The position numbers and the translations under genes are program-made. The notes beneath the pieces are model-generated. The model was not told the DNA's origin. It worked only from the letters and a program-made list of their open reading frames with translations, and did not search any database. Below are positions 1 through 8,835 of a stretch of 64,000 nucleotides of DNA, piece by piece; position 1 is the stretch's first letter, and each line of letters opens with the position of its first letter. This DNA comes from an uncultured Ilumatobacter sp. (GTDB lineage: Bacteria > Actinomycetota > Acidimicrobiia > Acidimicrobiales > Ilumatobacteraceae): NCBI GenBank assembly GCA_937905835.1, contig CALCXK010000056.1, positions 1-64,000 of the forward strand, in the 5' to 3' direction.

Positions 1-24
1 TTCAATTCCCCTAAGCTCCACGAA
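1..24 (+). ncRNA. ssrA: 3' end of tmRNA (or a tRNA), 5' part outside window
   Basis: The first bases read as a T-loop (TTCAATT) closed by CCCCT, then AAGCTCC and a discriminator A. The AGCTCCA ending is typical of bacterial tmRNA, whose 5' end GGGGCTn would pair with it. CCA is not encoded (CGA follows). A canonical terminator follows at once, as expected for a small stable RNA. The 5' part, tag reading frame and anticodon region are not visible, so an ordinary tRNA remains possible. Confidence 0.5.
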
Positions 25-62
25 GAACCCCCAGGTCCACGCCCGGGGGTTCTTTGCTTTTT
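23..62 (+). terminator. Rho-independent terminator after the stable RNA
   Basis: A 10-bp perfect stem, AAGAACCCCC (23-32) pairing with GGGGGTTCTT (45-54), encloses a 12-nt loop and is followed by TGCTTTTT. This is a textbook intrinsic terminator for the RNA gene that ends at about base 24. Confidence 0.85.
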
Positions 63-322
63 CGGCCAGTGTTTGTAAGGGTTTTCTCTTCTCAAGGGTT
101 GACGCGGGCAGGTCGACTTCTCTCTCGCTGGCACCTGGCGATCTGGCTTGGGGGCGATCGAATGCATCAAACCAGGCCCTGGGGAGAGGCTCCTGGCGTC
201 GATTCCCTACTCTTCGGATCGTGTGGAGCCGCTGGTGACCATCGTGAGTACGTGGTCGAAGATGGCGGCGACCTGGGCGTCGAGAACCTCTTTGATGGTG
301 CTTCGGCGTGGCTAATGTGGTG
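63..322. other. Intergenic stretch without an intact gene
   Basis: No start-to-stop gene is convincing here. On the minus strand a 34-codon open frame (311 down to a TAG at 207-209) reads like a protein C-terminus (STIKEVLDAQVAAIFDHVL) but has a stop directly upstream and no start codon. It may be a gene remnant. The stretch also lies downstream of the first minus-strand CDS and could hold its transcript end. Confidence 0.35.
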
Positions 323-2068
323 TCAGTCGGGAAGCGCCACGATCGTGACCGTGCCTGCATTCCCGTCGACAGTGATAATCGCGCCGTTCGGGATGATGTC
401 GGTGGCGTTGGCCACTGAAGCCACACAGGGCACGCCTAATTCGCGCGACACGATCATCGCGTGACTGCCCATCGCCCCAACATTGACCACGACCGCGGCC
501 GCCGGGACGAACAGCGGCACCCACGATGGGTCAGTCTGCGGTGCGATGAGCACTTCGCCGGGCTCGAGATCCTCGGGGTCTGCTGCGTCGAGGATCACAC
601 GCGCGCGACCGGTCGCGACCCCTCCGGAACCCGCTGCACCGATCAGCACCATGCCGACGACTGCTGGAGCAGCGGTACTCACGCCCCGTTTCGTCATCTC
701 GGTGAGTGACGGCACTTCGCCGTTGACGATAAACACCGGAACAGCGTCGTGCAGCGTCTGGAACTGCTGCCACCGCTCGCTGATCGTGTCGCTCATCGTT
801 TCGGGATGATGTCGGGTCCGGTTCAACTCTTCGTCGGTCACCATGAAGATTTGATCAACCTGCTCGATGACACCACGCTCGACGAGGCGCTGGCCGTACT
901 CGCGCAACGCCACACGGATCTCGTTGATGATGACGACCACGTTGGTCTTGGCCCGCTCGCGTCCCGCAAGGAAGAGTTGCGCCGAACCCAACGCTGCTTC
1001 GAACATGCCGGCTGTTTCAGCATCGTCAGCAATCTTGCCTCGAACCTCGGCAGCGATTCGATCGCGCTCGATAACGGCCACGTCGTGGCGCGTCGCTGGC
1101 GCTTGTGCCTCGTCAGAACGCCGCATAAGGTCAATTGCTGCAAGGGCGATGCGCGGCTTTACCTCCCACGAAAGTGCGAGGGGGTCGTACTCGTTCTGGC
1201 CGCGAGCGCCGTGATCGACGAGGAACTGCTCGAACTCGCCGAGGAACGCGTTTGCCTCGGCGCCACCGTCGTTCCGGAGCGCATCGATCACGCTGTCGGG
1301 TCCGGTTGCGAAGGCTGCGCTCACCGCATCGGAGGCATTGGCGAGTCGGCCGAGCTTCCACATTGCGTGTGACGGCGCCGCCGAGTCGACTTCGATGCCG
1401 GCAAGCAGGCGAATCGACAGGTTTGCGTCACCGAGACCTTCACAGACAGCAGCGAGGGCACCCGGGCCGAGCGAAGCCAGCGACGACACCCGCATCGCGT
1501 TTTCGAACGTGCGCTGCAGCAATGGCACCATCGAACGGGCCCGAGCGAGCACGGCGGCGTCGGTGAGTGCAGTGAGGTCAGGGCGCTGAGCGCGCTCAGC
1601 GCGAACCATCTCCCGATCTGCCTCCAACTCGGGCAGCGAGGTTGCCGACATCGCCCATCCCATCGATGCGCCAAGCTTGGCCTCGTGATCGGGCGAAACA
1701 TGCCACGGCTGCTCCTCGTACGGCGGGACCTCGTCGCGCTCGTCGAAGAACGCCTTGTCGATCATTTCGGGCGATGCGCCGGGCATCCGTGCCCCAAGGA
1801 TGCGTGTCAACGTCAACGGGTTGTAGATATACCCGCCGAACATTTTGAACAGATCGGGGCTGTCAGGATTTTCGAACTCGTCGTAGCTGAGCGCGCCGAG
1901 ATCGATGTATGCGTCGCGTAGGCCCAACGACATGCCCTTGCGGAGAACGAGACTTTGCCCCAACGGGCTGAATGGATCGGGGAACACGTCGGCGGCATTG
2001 CCGCGTGTCCATGCGGGAAATCGTTCGCCGAGCGATGAGTCGGCGAACCAGGTGTTGTTGGTGTTCAT
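323..2068 (-). CDS. PEP-utilizing (swivelling phosphohistidine domain) protein, paralogue 1
   Basis: The 581-residue protein ends in a PEP-utilizer mobile domain: the phosphohistidine motif reads GAMGSHAMIVSRELGVPCV with H536 in the active position, preceded by LIAPQTDPSWVPLF. The N-terminus carries RFPAWTRGNAADVFPDPFSPL, the motif that opens the substrate-binding part of rifampin-phosphotransferase-like enzymes. There is no N-terminal ATP-grasp (PPDK_N) domain, so alone it cannot be a complete dikinase. It is the last gene after the enoyl-CoA hydratase, sharing ATGA, with a GGAG ribosome site. A paralogue lies at 25533. Phosphotransfer to a catabolic intermediate is inferred; the substrate is unknown. 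Confidence 0.85.
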   Translation of the reverse strand: MNTNNTWFADSSLGERFPAWTRGNAADVFPDPFSPLGQSLVLRKGMSLGLRDAYIDLGALSYDEFENPDSPDLFKMFGGYIYNPLTLTRILGARMPGASPEMIDKAFFDERDEVPPYEEQPWHVSPDHEAKLGASMGWAMSATSLPELEADREMVRAERAQRPDLTALTDAAVLARARSMVPLLQRTFENAMRVSSLASLGPGALAAVCEGLGDANLSIRLLAGIEVDSAAPSHAMWKLGRLANASDAVSAAFATGPDSVIDALRNDGGAEANAFLGEFEQFLVDHGARGQNEYDPLALSWEVKPRIALAAIDLMRRSDEAQAPATRHDVAVIERDRIAAEVRGKIADDAETAGMFEAALGSAQLFLAGRERAKTNVVVIINEIRVALREYGQRLVERGVIEQVDQIFMVTDEELNRTRHHPETMSDTISERWQQFQTLHDAVPVFIVNGEVPSLTEMTKRGVSTAAPAVVGMVLIGAAGSGGVATGRARVILDAADPEDLEPGEVLIAPQTDPSWVPLFVPAAAVVVNVGAMGSHAMIVSRELGVPCVASVANATDIIPNGAIITVDGNAGTVTIVALPD

Positions 2069-2919
2069 GAGGTGCTCCCTGTTGTTGTGTTGGTCTCGCG
2101 GTAGTCGTTGAATTGTTCGTCTCGGTCGCTGAGCGCTGCAGCAACGCCCTTCTCGGCGAACGACTTGAGGTATTCGATGGAGGCGGGCTGGTGAAAGCCG
2201 AGCGCTTGGATGTCGGCCGTGGCGCGAATGCCATCGCGAATGCCCATTGCCTCCATTGCTCGGTGGGCCGACCGCTTGTTGAGCGCGAGGAGTTCCGGGG
2301 GCACCTTGGCGACCCGTTCGGCCACGGCCAAGACAGCAGCATCGAGGTCCTCGGCCGGGAATGCCCGGTTCGCCATGCCCGCAGTGACGGCATCAGTGCC
2401 GCTCATGGCGTCGCCGGTCAGAAGTGCTTCCATGCCGCGCCGCAGCCCCATCAGCCAGGTCTGCCATTGCATGTCGGGCGGCGACATCAATCGCACCGGT
2501 GGGTAACCGATCTGTGCGTCTTCGGCCACGTAGACGAGGTCGCAGGCCGCAGCGAGTTCGGTGCCTCCGGCCAAGCACCAGCCGTGGACCTGGCCGATGA
2601 TCGGCGTGGCCATGTCCCACATTTCGAGCCAGTTGTTGACGACGTGGCGACTCCACCAACCGTCGGCCTTGGCGATCGAGCGTTCGACATCATGGTTGGG
2701 TGAGCCGAGGTCGTAGCCGGCCGAGAAGCACGACCCGCCGCCGCGGATGATGATCACCGATATATCGCGTGAGCGGTCGGCCTCGCGTAGCGCATCAAAC
2801 AGTGCGCCTCGCAATGCGTCGTTGAGTGCGTTGCGCTTCTCGGGGCGGTTCAAGGTGAGGCGCCGGATACGCGGTGATGGGTCGTCGATCAACAAGACGT
2901 CCGACGTTGCGTCATTCAT
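2065..2919 (-). CDS. Enoyl-CoA hydratase/isomerase family protein
   Basis: This 284-residue crotonase-fold protein has the two oxyanion-hole segments CFSAGYDL (about 64-71) and HGWCLAGGTELAAACD (about 112-127). The usual hydratase glutamates are not obvious, so the exact reaction (hydration, isomerisation or hydrolysis of an acyl-CoA) is open. The ATG at 2919 is chosen because upstream codons run into the divergent promoter and are not crotonase-like. Its stop overlaps the start of the swivelling-His gene by ATGA, so the two are translationally coupled. The promoter region is shared with the flavoprotein gene on the other strand. Confidence 0.85.
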   Translation of the reverse strand: MNDATSDVLLIDDPSPRIRRLTLNRPEKRNALNDALRGALFDALREADRSRDISVIIIRGGGSCFSAGYDLGSPNHDVERSIAKADGWWSRHVVNNWLEMWDMATPIIGQVHGWCLAGGTELAAACDLVYVAEDAQIGYPPVRLMSPPDMQWQTWLMGLRRGMEALLTGDAMSGTDAVTAGMANRAFPAEDLDAAVLAVAERVAKVPPELLALNKRSAHRAMEAMGIRDGIRATADIQALGFHQPASIEYLKSFAEKGVAAALSDRDEQFNDYRETNTTTGSTS

Positions 2920-2954
2920 GGGTGCAGATCTTTCCACGTTGACGCTCCGAGTAA

Positions 2955-2973
2955 TTGATCGGCCGTTCACTAA
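2955..2973. promoter_or_regulatory. Candidate operator, weak member of the 19-nt site family (site G)
   Basis: In the 64-bp gap between the divergent hydratase and flavoprotein genes lies TTGATCGGCCGTTCACTAA. In the reverse orientation it matches 11 of 19 positions of the site family TTACCGAACGATTGTTAAG seen at 9400, 15690, 25474, 36486, 38795 and 58647. The conserved core GTTAGTGAACG is kept; the far half is poor. Confidence 0.35.
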
Positions 2974-2983
2974 CGTGCCGAAG

Positions 2984-4603
2984 ATGGAGCCTGAACTCGA
3001 AGTCGACGTCGCTGTACTCGGCTCGGGTGCTGCTGGACTTGTCGCTGCAATCGCAGCGGCTGACCATGGCGCATCCGTGACCGTCTTCGAGAAGAGCGAG
3101 CTGATTGGTGGAACGTCGGCAATCAGCGGCGGCATCATCTGGATCCCAAACAACCACCTGCAAGCTGAAGCAGGGATTGCCGATTCGCGTCATGAGGCGC
3201 TCGCCTATTTCGAATCGCTGTCGTTGGGACAGATCGATTCCGACATGGCTGCCACGTTCGTCGACGTCGGCCCCGAGATGCTTGCCCACCTCGACGCAAA
3301 CACACCATGTTCGTTCCATCTCCTGCCGACCTATCCTGACTACCACCCCGAACACCCCGGTGGCCTTGCAGGGGGTGGCCGGTCGATCGACAACGGGTTG
3401 TTTGCCTTCGGCGAGCTCGAAGAGTGGGCCGACCGCATCCGGGTCAACCGACCCAATCCGGTCATGTTGATCGAGACCCCACTCGGTGGGGCCAGCGAAA
3501 TGCCGTCGAGCGACACGCTTGTCTCCCGCGCTGCGGCTGGCCAGAACGGGATGGGCCTCGGTCTCGTTGGGGCCTTGGTCCGAGGCTGTCTCGACAGAGG
3601 TGTGACATTCCGTCTCGGTGCTGCGGCGAATCATCTGACCACCAGCGACCAGCGGGTTACGGGCGTGCAAGTGGTGTCGGAAGATCACGTCATCGAAGTG
3701 CGCGCCTCGGCTGTCGTGCTGGCGACGGGCGGTTTCGAATGGAACGAAGAATTGTGTCGCACGTTCTTGCGTGGGCCGATGTCTGCTCCATCGGGGTCGC
3801 CCGACAGCACCGGCGATGGGCTCGTCATGGCGATGGAAATTGGGGCGCGTCTCGGCAACATGCGCAATGCGTGGTGGGTGCCGGTGACGAGGGCTGATGG
3901 CGCACAGAAATGGGGCGCGGACCGACCGCACCTCGTGCTGTTGGAACGCACTCGACCGGGATCGATCATGGTCAATCGCTCAGCGCGGCGGTTTTGCAAC
4001 GAGGCAGGGAACTACAACGCAATGGGCGGGGTGTTCCACCAATTCGATCCGGCGACGTTCGACTATCCGAACCTGCCGGCCTGGCTAATTTTCGATCATC
4101 GGCACAAGACGACCTATGACGTTGCATCGTGTCAGGCAGCGGACCCGCCCGCCGAGTGGATGGTGCAGGCCGAGACTGTCGAAGGGCTTGCGGCGCAACT
4201 CGACCTCGACCCGGTGGTCCTTCGCCTTACCGTCGACAAATTCAACGCAAATGCGAGGAACGGCGAGGACCCCGACTTCCAACGCGGCGACAGCGCATAC
4301 GACGCGTTCAACGGCGACCAATCGCTTGATGGCATTGCGGCCACACTCGGACCACTCGATCGAGGTCCGTACTACGCGCTGCCGATCGAAAGTGGCTCCT
4401 TGGGTACGAGCGGAGGCCCGAAGACCGACACGCGTTGCCGGGTTCTCTCGCTCGGCGGGGGAGTGATCGACGGTCTGTTCGCTGCGGGCAACGTGATGGC
4501 GGCGCCGACTGGCATGGTGTATGGGGGAGCGGGCGGCACGCTCGGACCCGCCATGACCTTCGGTTTCATTGCAGGTCGCGAAGCGGCGTCGGCAGGGACA
4601 TGA
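2984..4603 (+). CDS. FAD-dependent 3-ketosteroid dehydrogenase-like flavoprotein
   Basis: The 539-residue flavoprotein begins with a Rossmann dinucleotide motif (VLGSGAAGLVAA, about 11-22). It ends with GPYYALPIESGSLGTSGGP and the FAD-contacting AGNVMAAPTGMVYGGAGGTLGP, both typical of 3-ketosteroid delta-1-dehydrogenases and related fumarate-reductase-like flavoproteins. The Tyr-Tyr at 463-464 corresponds to the catalytic region of KstD; the other catalytic tyrosines cannot be confirmed by eye. It probably desaturates a ring next to a ketone. The start ATG at 2984 puts the FAD motif at the N-terminus; upstream codons lie in the shared promoter. The next gene starts within its stop codon (ATGA). 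Confidence 0.85.
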   Translation: MEPELEVDVAVLGSGAAGLVAAIAAADHGASVTVFEKSELIGGTSAISGGIIWIPNNHLQAEAGIADSRHEALAYFESLSLGQIDSDMAATFVDVGPEMLAHLDANTPCSFHLLPTYPDYHPEHPGGLAGGGRSIDNGLFAFGELEEWADRIRVNRPNPVMLIETPLGGASEMPSSDTLVSRAAAGQNGMGLGLVGALVRGCLDRGVTFRLGAAANHLTTSDQRVTGVQVVSEDHVIEVRASAVVLATGGFEWNEELCRTFLRGPMSAPSGSPDSTGDGLVMAMEIGARLGNMRNAWWVPVTRADGAQKWGADRPHLVLLERTRPGSIMVNRSARRFCNEAGNYNAMGGVFHQFDPATFDYPNLPAWLIFDHRHKTTYDVASCQAADPPAEWMVQAETVEGLAAQLDLDPVVLRLTVDKFNANARNGEDPDFQRGDSAYDAFNGDQSLDGIAATLGPLDRGPYYALPIESGSLGTSGGPKTDTRCRVLSLGGGVIDGLFAAGNVMAAPTGMVYGGAGGTLGPAMTFGFIAGREAASAGT

Positions 4604-5394
4604 ATATTCGCGTCGCGCTCGTGACGAAGGGGCATCCGTTCGACACCGATGCTTTCTTCGCAGTGTTCGATTCGTTCGACGATGTCGAGTGGACCCATGT
4701 CGAGCATCCGGAGGCCTTGGCACTCGTCGAACCCGGCCGTGCAAGTGAGTACGACGTGTTCGTCATGTACGACATGCCGGGCATCACCTTCAGTCGGAAC
4801 GATCCGCCCGCCGAGTTTTCTGACCCCCCCGACGGCTACCCCGAGGCGTTCGAAGCATTACTCGCCGCAGGGAAGGGCATGGTTTTCCTCCACCATGCGA
4901 TCGCCGGTTGGCCGACCTGGGAGCGCTACGCCCACATCGTTGGAGGTCGCTTCCATTACCAGCCGGCGACGCTCGACGGCACCGACTATCCCGACTCGGG
5001 ATACCGGCACAACGTCACCCACACCGTCGAGGTGCTCGACCCAACCCATCCGATCTGCGCGGGCCTCGACACGTCGTTCGACATCACCGACGAGGTGTAC
5101 CTCTTCCCCGTTCTTGATGAGGGCATCGAGCCGTTGATGTCCAGTACCTACGACTTCGTCGACGCGAACTTTTACTCCGCCGACCGCGCGATTCGCGGCA
5201 CACGCAACGATCGCACGAATTGGTCGCATCCGGCTGGGAGTAACTTGGTGGCGTGGATCAAGCAGGTGGGTGCGTCGCCCATCGCCTATATCCAGTTCGG
5301 TGACGGCCCGCAGACCTACGCCGACCCGAACTATCGCCGCATTCTCTCGAATGCGATTGCCTGGGCTGCCGACAGCTCATCCAGCAGCTCGTAG
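4600..5394 (+). CDS. ThuA-like domain protein, paralogue 1
   Basis: This 264-residue protein looks like the ThuA (trehalose-utilization) family, a class I glutamine-amidotransferase-like fold: a beta strand with a descending VALVTKGHPF start, then GKGMVFLHHAIAGWPTWERY, a segment for the nucleophile-elbow region, and IAYIQFGDGPQTYADPNYRR near the end. It ends in a run of six serines. No biochemical role is established for such proteins in catabolic clusters. The start overlaps the flavoprotein stop by ATGA, so the two are coupled. A second ThuA protein lies at 37187. Confidence 0.8.
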   Translation: MNIRVALVTKGHPFDTDAFFAVFDSFDDVEWTHVEHPEALALVEPGRASEYDVFVMYDMPGITFSRNDPPAEFSDPPDGYPEAFEALLAAGKGMVFLHHAIAGWPTWERYAHIVGGRFHYQPATLDGTDYPDSGYRHNVTHTVEVLDPTHPICAGLDTSFDITDEVYLFPVLDEGIEPLMSSTYDFVDANFYSADRAIRGTRNDRTNWSHPAGSNLVAWIKQVGASPIAYIQFGDGPQTYADPNYRRILSNAIAWAADSSSSSS

Positions 5395-5423
5395 GCGGCC
5401 GCGGCCTGACGCTGACACGCTGA

Positions 5424-6998
5424 TCAGATCGCTCGGTCGTGGCCCTCCCAGTAGGGGGCGCGGACCTTGGCCTTTTGCACCTTGCCAGTACCCGTGCGGG
5501 GGAGTTCGTCGGTGAAGTCGAACGAACGGGGCACCTTGAAGCCAGCGAGCTGCTCGCGGCAGAACGCGCGCAATGTGTTGACGAGATCCTCATCGGGGAC
5601 AACGCCGACCTGCGGAACGATCACGGCTTTGACCTCTTCGCCGAAGTCGTCGTTCGGAATCCCGATGACGGCGACGTCGGCCACGAGCGAGTGCCCGCCG
5701 AGTACGCCTTCGATTTCGGCGGGATAGATGTTGACGCCGCCGGAGATAATCATGTCGATCTTGCGGTCGCTGAGCCAGAGATACCCGTCGTCGTCGACGT
5801 AGCCGATGTCGCCGGTGGTAAAGACGCCGGGTTCGAGGTGCGCGTCGTCGGTCTTTCCGGGCGCATTGTGGTACTCGAAGTCCATCCCCATCGCATTCCG
5901 GAAGTACAGCGTGCCCGGCTCGTTTGGCCCGAGCCGCGCGCCGTCGTCGGCGACCACGATGATCTCCATATTCGCCATCGGTGGGCCGACGCTGCCGCCC
6001 TTGGCCATCCACTGCTCGGAATCGATCATGGTGATCACTGACCCCTCGGTTGAGCCGTAGTACTCGGTGATCTTCGGGCCCCACCAGTCGATCATCCCTT
6101 GCTTGATAACGGGCGGGCACGGGGCAGCGCCATGTAGGACCAACTGCAGCGACGAACCGTCGAAGGACGCCTTGGTTTCGGCAGGAAGGTCGATGAGCCG
6201 CTTCATTTGCGTTGGGACAAGGTGAATGTTCGTTGCCTGGTGCCGGTCGATGAGATCGAGCACGCCAGCGCTGTCGTACTTGTGCTGCATCACCGTGGCC
6301 GAGCCGATGATCATCGGCAAGAACGAATACGCCCACTGGGCCGAGTGATACACCGGGCCACACAACACGGTCCGTCCGTCACCGATCACGAGGTCAGAGA
6401 ATCCGGCACCGATCAGCTGCCACACCGACGGATCGGTCGATGGCGGCATGCTCGACAACGTGCTCCGGACGCCTTTCGGATTGCCGGTCGTGCCCGAGGT
6501 ATAGAACATCGGTCCGCCGAAGCTCTGGTTGTCGGGCTCATCAGCGGAGCCAGTTGCAAGGAAGTCGTCGAAGTTCTGGAAGCGGCCAGCCGTCGGTGCG
6601 CCGATCACCAGCACCAACTCGATCCCGCTGACGCTGTCGTCGTCGAGCGCCCGCGTCACCTCGTCGACAAACTGATGGCCGACGACAACCACTTTGGCGT
6701 TCGAGTCGTTCAGGATGTATGCGATCTCGGGACCGACCAAATGCCAGTTGATCGGAATATGGGTGATGCCGTTGTTCGAGCATGCGAACGACGTTTCGAA
6801 CCATTCGTTGCAATTTCCGCTGACGATGGCGATCGTGTCGCCCGCGTCGATTCCGGCTTGGCGGAACGCATGGATGAGTTGGTTGACGCGGGAGTCGAGT
6901 TCTGACCACGTGAGCGTGCCGGTGTCGTCGGCCAATGCGAGGTCATCGGGTCGGGCGGTGGCGAATGCCGTGGTGAGCGCAGCCAACGTCAGGCCCAC
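5424..6998 (-). CDS. Acyl-CoA synthetase (AMP-dependent ligase), ligase 1
   Basis: An ANL-family adenylating enzyme of 524 residues with the P-loop-like YTSGTTGNPKG (about 166-176), YYGSTEGS, the hinge SDRKIDMIISGGVNIYPAE and the C-terminal catalytic lysine region RTGTGKVQKAK. It should activate a carboxylic acid to its CoA thioester. I chose the GTG at 6998, which overlaps the SnoaL-like stop and gives an N-terminus like the ligase at 17050; no strong ribosome site is visible, and a longer form starting upstream is possible. It is the last gene of the VOC-Rieske-SnoaL-ligase operon. Confidence 0.85.
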   Translation of the reverse strand: MGLTLAALTTAFATARPDDLALADDTGTLTWSELDSRVNQLIHAFRQAGIDAGDTIAIVSGNCNEWFETSFACSNNGITHIPINWHLVGPEIAYILNDSNAKVVVVGHQFVDEVTRALDDDSVSGIELVLVIGAPTAGRFQNFDDFLATGSADEPDNQSFGGPMFYTSGTTGNPKGVRSTLSSMPPSTDPSVWQLIGAGFSDLVIGDGRTVLCGPVYHSAQWAYSFLPMIIGSATVMQHKYDSAGVLDLIDRHQATNIHLVPTQMKRLIDLPAETKASFDGSSLQLVLHGAAPCPPVIKQGMIDWWGPKITEYYGSTEGSVITMIDSEQWMAKGGSVGPPMANMEIIVVADDGARLGPNEPGTLYFRNAMGMDFEYHNAPGKTDDAHLEPGVFTTGDIGYVDDDGYLWLSDRKIDMIISGGVNIYPAEIEGVLGGHSLVADVAVIGIPNDDFGEEVKAVIVPQVGVVPDEDLVNTLRAFCREQLAGFKVPRSFDFTDELPRTGTGKVQKAKVRAPYWEGHDRAI

Positions 6999-7417
6999 GC
7001 ATTCTGGAACATGCCCGAAAGATCCGGTGGCCCACCGTATTGGATCGTGAGTTCGCGGCTGGCGAACAGCCACTGGCCGTCGACGCGGATGTAAGTGTCG
7101 TCGTAGTAGGCCAGAAGAATGCCGCGTTCATCGTTGGCGCGATGCCAGTGCTCGTGGACGTACCATCGGCCCGTACCCGTGCCCGCCGAGTCGTCAGTGG
7201 TGGCTGTGCCGTTCACCACGTTCTGCACCACAGCCTTGAATCCGTCCATCGCTGAATTCCAGAGTTCGAGGATTGCGTCTTGCCCCTCGACCCGGCGCCC
7301 CTTGCCGAGTTCCCACACGGCATCGGCTGCCCATGTTGCGGCCCACTGATCAGGATTGCGATGCACGACGGCGTCGGCGTACTGGTGTACCAGATCGTTG
7401 ATGGCGTCTCTGCTCAC
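6989..7417 (-). CDS. SnoaL-like (NTF2 fold) protein 1
   Basis: A 142-residue single-domain protein of the SnoaL/NTF2-like superfamily: ADAVVHRNPDQWAATWAADA, then WRVEGQ-type cone strands and WYVHEHWHRANDERGILLAYY. Such proteins act as small cyclases, isomerases or dehydratases, or as small subunits; the role here is not assigned. It starts at GTG 7417 after a GAAGGAG ribosome site, and that GTGA overlaps the stop of the Rieske gene. Tight packing next to a Rieske alpha subunit raises the option that it acts as the beta (small) subunit, which has the same fold. That is an inference. Confidence 0.8.
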   Translation of the reverse strand: MSRDAINDLVHQYADAVVHRNPDQWAATWAADAVWELGKGRRVEGQDAILELWNSAMDGFKAVVQNVVNGTATTDDSAGTGTGRWYVHEHWHRANDERGILLAYYDDTYIRVDGQWLFASRELTIQYGGPPDLSGMFQNAWA

Positions 7418-8835
7418 GTGTTGGCTCCTTCGTTGATGTACTGGCGGACCAGGGACTGAAAGTGGCGGGCCCGGACTTCTTGATAGTTGCCCAGCGTTTG
7501 TCCCCGCTTCTTGCTGGATTTGAATCCCCGGGTTTGGGCCGCAAGGTTCGATGTGTCCTGGTCGAGTACCTGGGCGAGCGAGATCGGCAGCCCCGGCACA
7601 GTGGTGTAGCTGTCGTCGACACCAAGGTCGACTGGCACGGCGGGCCGCGGAGGCTGACCCGAGCGCGGATTCGGCCGGAGGTAGAGCACCTCGTAGATGC
7701 ACTGGTCAGGGTCGGGGCCGTCAGGGCGGAAGCGGTAGCAGAGTGGGATCTGAAGGCCCGGGAAAAAGAACGCATTGGGGAACAGGAAATACTCGATCGA
7801 GTCAATCGTTTCGCTCACCGACAAATGCGAGAAGTCGTTGTCGTATGCCTCGCCCAACGTGCCCTGGATGTGGCGGGCGTAGACGTCGCGGGCTCGTTCG
7901 CCCTGCGGAATCGTTGGTACGTCGTGGCCGGGGTTTTTGCGTGCCATCAGCATGTTCAGCATGGCCTGTTCGTCGGGCCGCTCGGCTTCTGGTACGTGGG
8001 GGCTTGTTGTGGCAATGGTATGGATGAAGCGCGTGACGTTGTCGCCAAACACGTCGTATTGGGCGTTCGCGTCTCCGGCGGTATAGATCGCCTGATTGTG
8101 TGTTTCGAGGATGTGATATGCCTCGAGGAAGGCTTCGGCTGAAGCCTTCCAATTGGCAGGCAGTTTCTTGCGGATGTGCACCTCGACGTAACGGTCGCCG
8201 AGGTTCCAGTTCTGGAAGTGCTCGGGCAGCACGCCGAGGTACTCCTCCAGCGGCGGTGCCAGGAGCGCAGGCGCACAATCGTCGAAGTTGACGAACACGA
8301 ACCCACCCCAGATCCCGGTGCGGAGCTGTGGGAGCTGGTACTCGTCGGCAGAGACGTGGGGAAAGTCCCACTCACATGGCAGATCGATCAGGTCGCCGTC
8401 GAGTGACCATGTCCAGCCGTGGAACGGGCAGCGGAGTTTGTTGGAGAAGCCGCTGGTGGCCGGCGGCTTGAGTTGTGTGCCGCGGTGTAGGCATGAGTTG
8501 TGAAAAGCTTTAATCGTGCCGTCGGGGCCACGGACAACGAGCGCGGACCGATCACCGATGTCGTACACGTAGTAGTCGCCAGGCTCAGGGATGTGTTGTT
8601 CACGGCAGGCCCACTGCCAGGTGCGCGACCACATGTGATCGTGTTCGGCCAACGCATACTCGGGTGAAGTGAATTCCTCATACGGCACGTCCTCGTCGCC
8701 TTCGAACTCGTACGACTGAGTGAGCAGCTGCGTTGGAGGCGGCACCGAGTCGGCGCTGATGATGTCGTGGGTGCTCGGCCCGGGGCAGCGGCCATTGCCG
8801 GGTTGCAGGTTGACTTGAGTGATCTGGTCGGTCAT
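7414..8835 (-). CDS. Rieske non-heme iron oxygenase alpha subunit (group 1)
   Basis: A 473-residue ring-hydroxylating oxygenase. The [2Fe-2S] Rieske ligands are C115, H117 (CLHRG) and C136, H139 (CPFHGW). The mononuclear iron histidines are H241 and H246 in FLEAYHILETH. It belongs to the same subgroup as the Rieske proteins at 22147 and 51472, judged from the shared C-terminal LG(V/P)D...LGNYQE pattern. ATG 8835 overlaps the upstream VOC stop (ATGA) and the GTGA at its end overlaps the SnoaL-like gene. Electrons must come from a ferredoxin; the only candidate in the window is encoded at 10830 in the divergent operon. Confidence 0.9.
   Translation of the reverse strand: MTDQITQVNLQPGNGRCPGPSTHDIISADSVPPPTQLLTQSYEFEGDEDVPYEEFTSPEYALAEHDHMWSRTWQWACREQHIPEPGDYYVYDIGDRSALVVRGPDGTIKAFHNSCLHRGTQLKPPATSGFSNKLRCPFHGWTWSLDGDLIDLPCEWDFPHVSADEYQLPQLRTGIWGGFVFVNFDDCAPALLAPPLEEYLGVLPEHFQNWNLGDRYVEVHIRKKLPANWKASAEAFLEAYHILETHNQAIYTAGDANAQYDVFGDNVTRFIHTIATTSPHVPEAERPDEQAMLNMLMARKNPGHDVPTIPQGERARDVYARHIQGTLGEAYDNDFSHLSVSETIDSIEYFLFPNAFFFPGLQIPLCYRFRPDGPDPDQCIYEVLYLRPNPRSGQPPRPAVPVDLGVDDSYTTVPGLPISLAQVLDQDTSNLAAQTRGFKSSKKRGQTLGNYQEVRARHFQSLVRQYINEGANT

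Noticed and set aside
2747..2983. Longer N-terminus for the KstD-like flavoprotein
   Set aside because: The extra codons lie antisense to the hydratase gene and in the promoter; the FAD motif belongs at the N-terminus of the ATG 2984 form.
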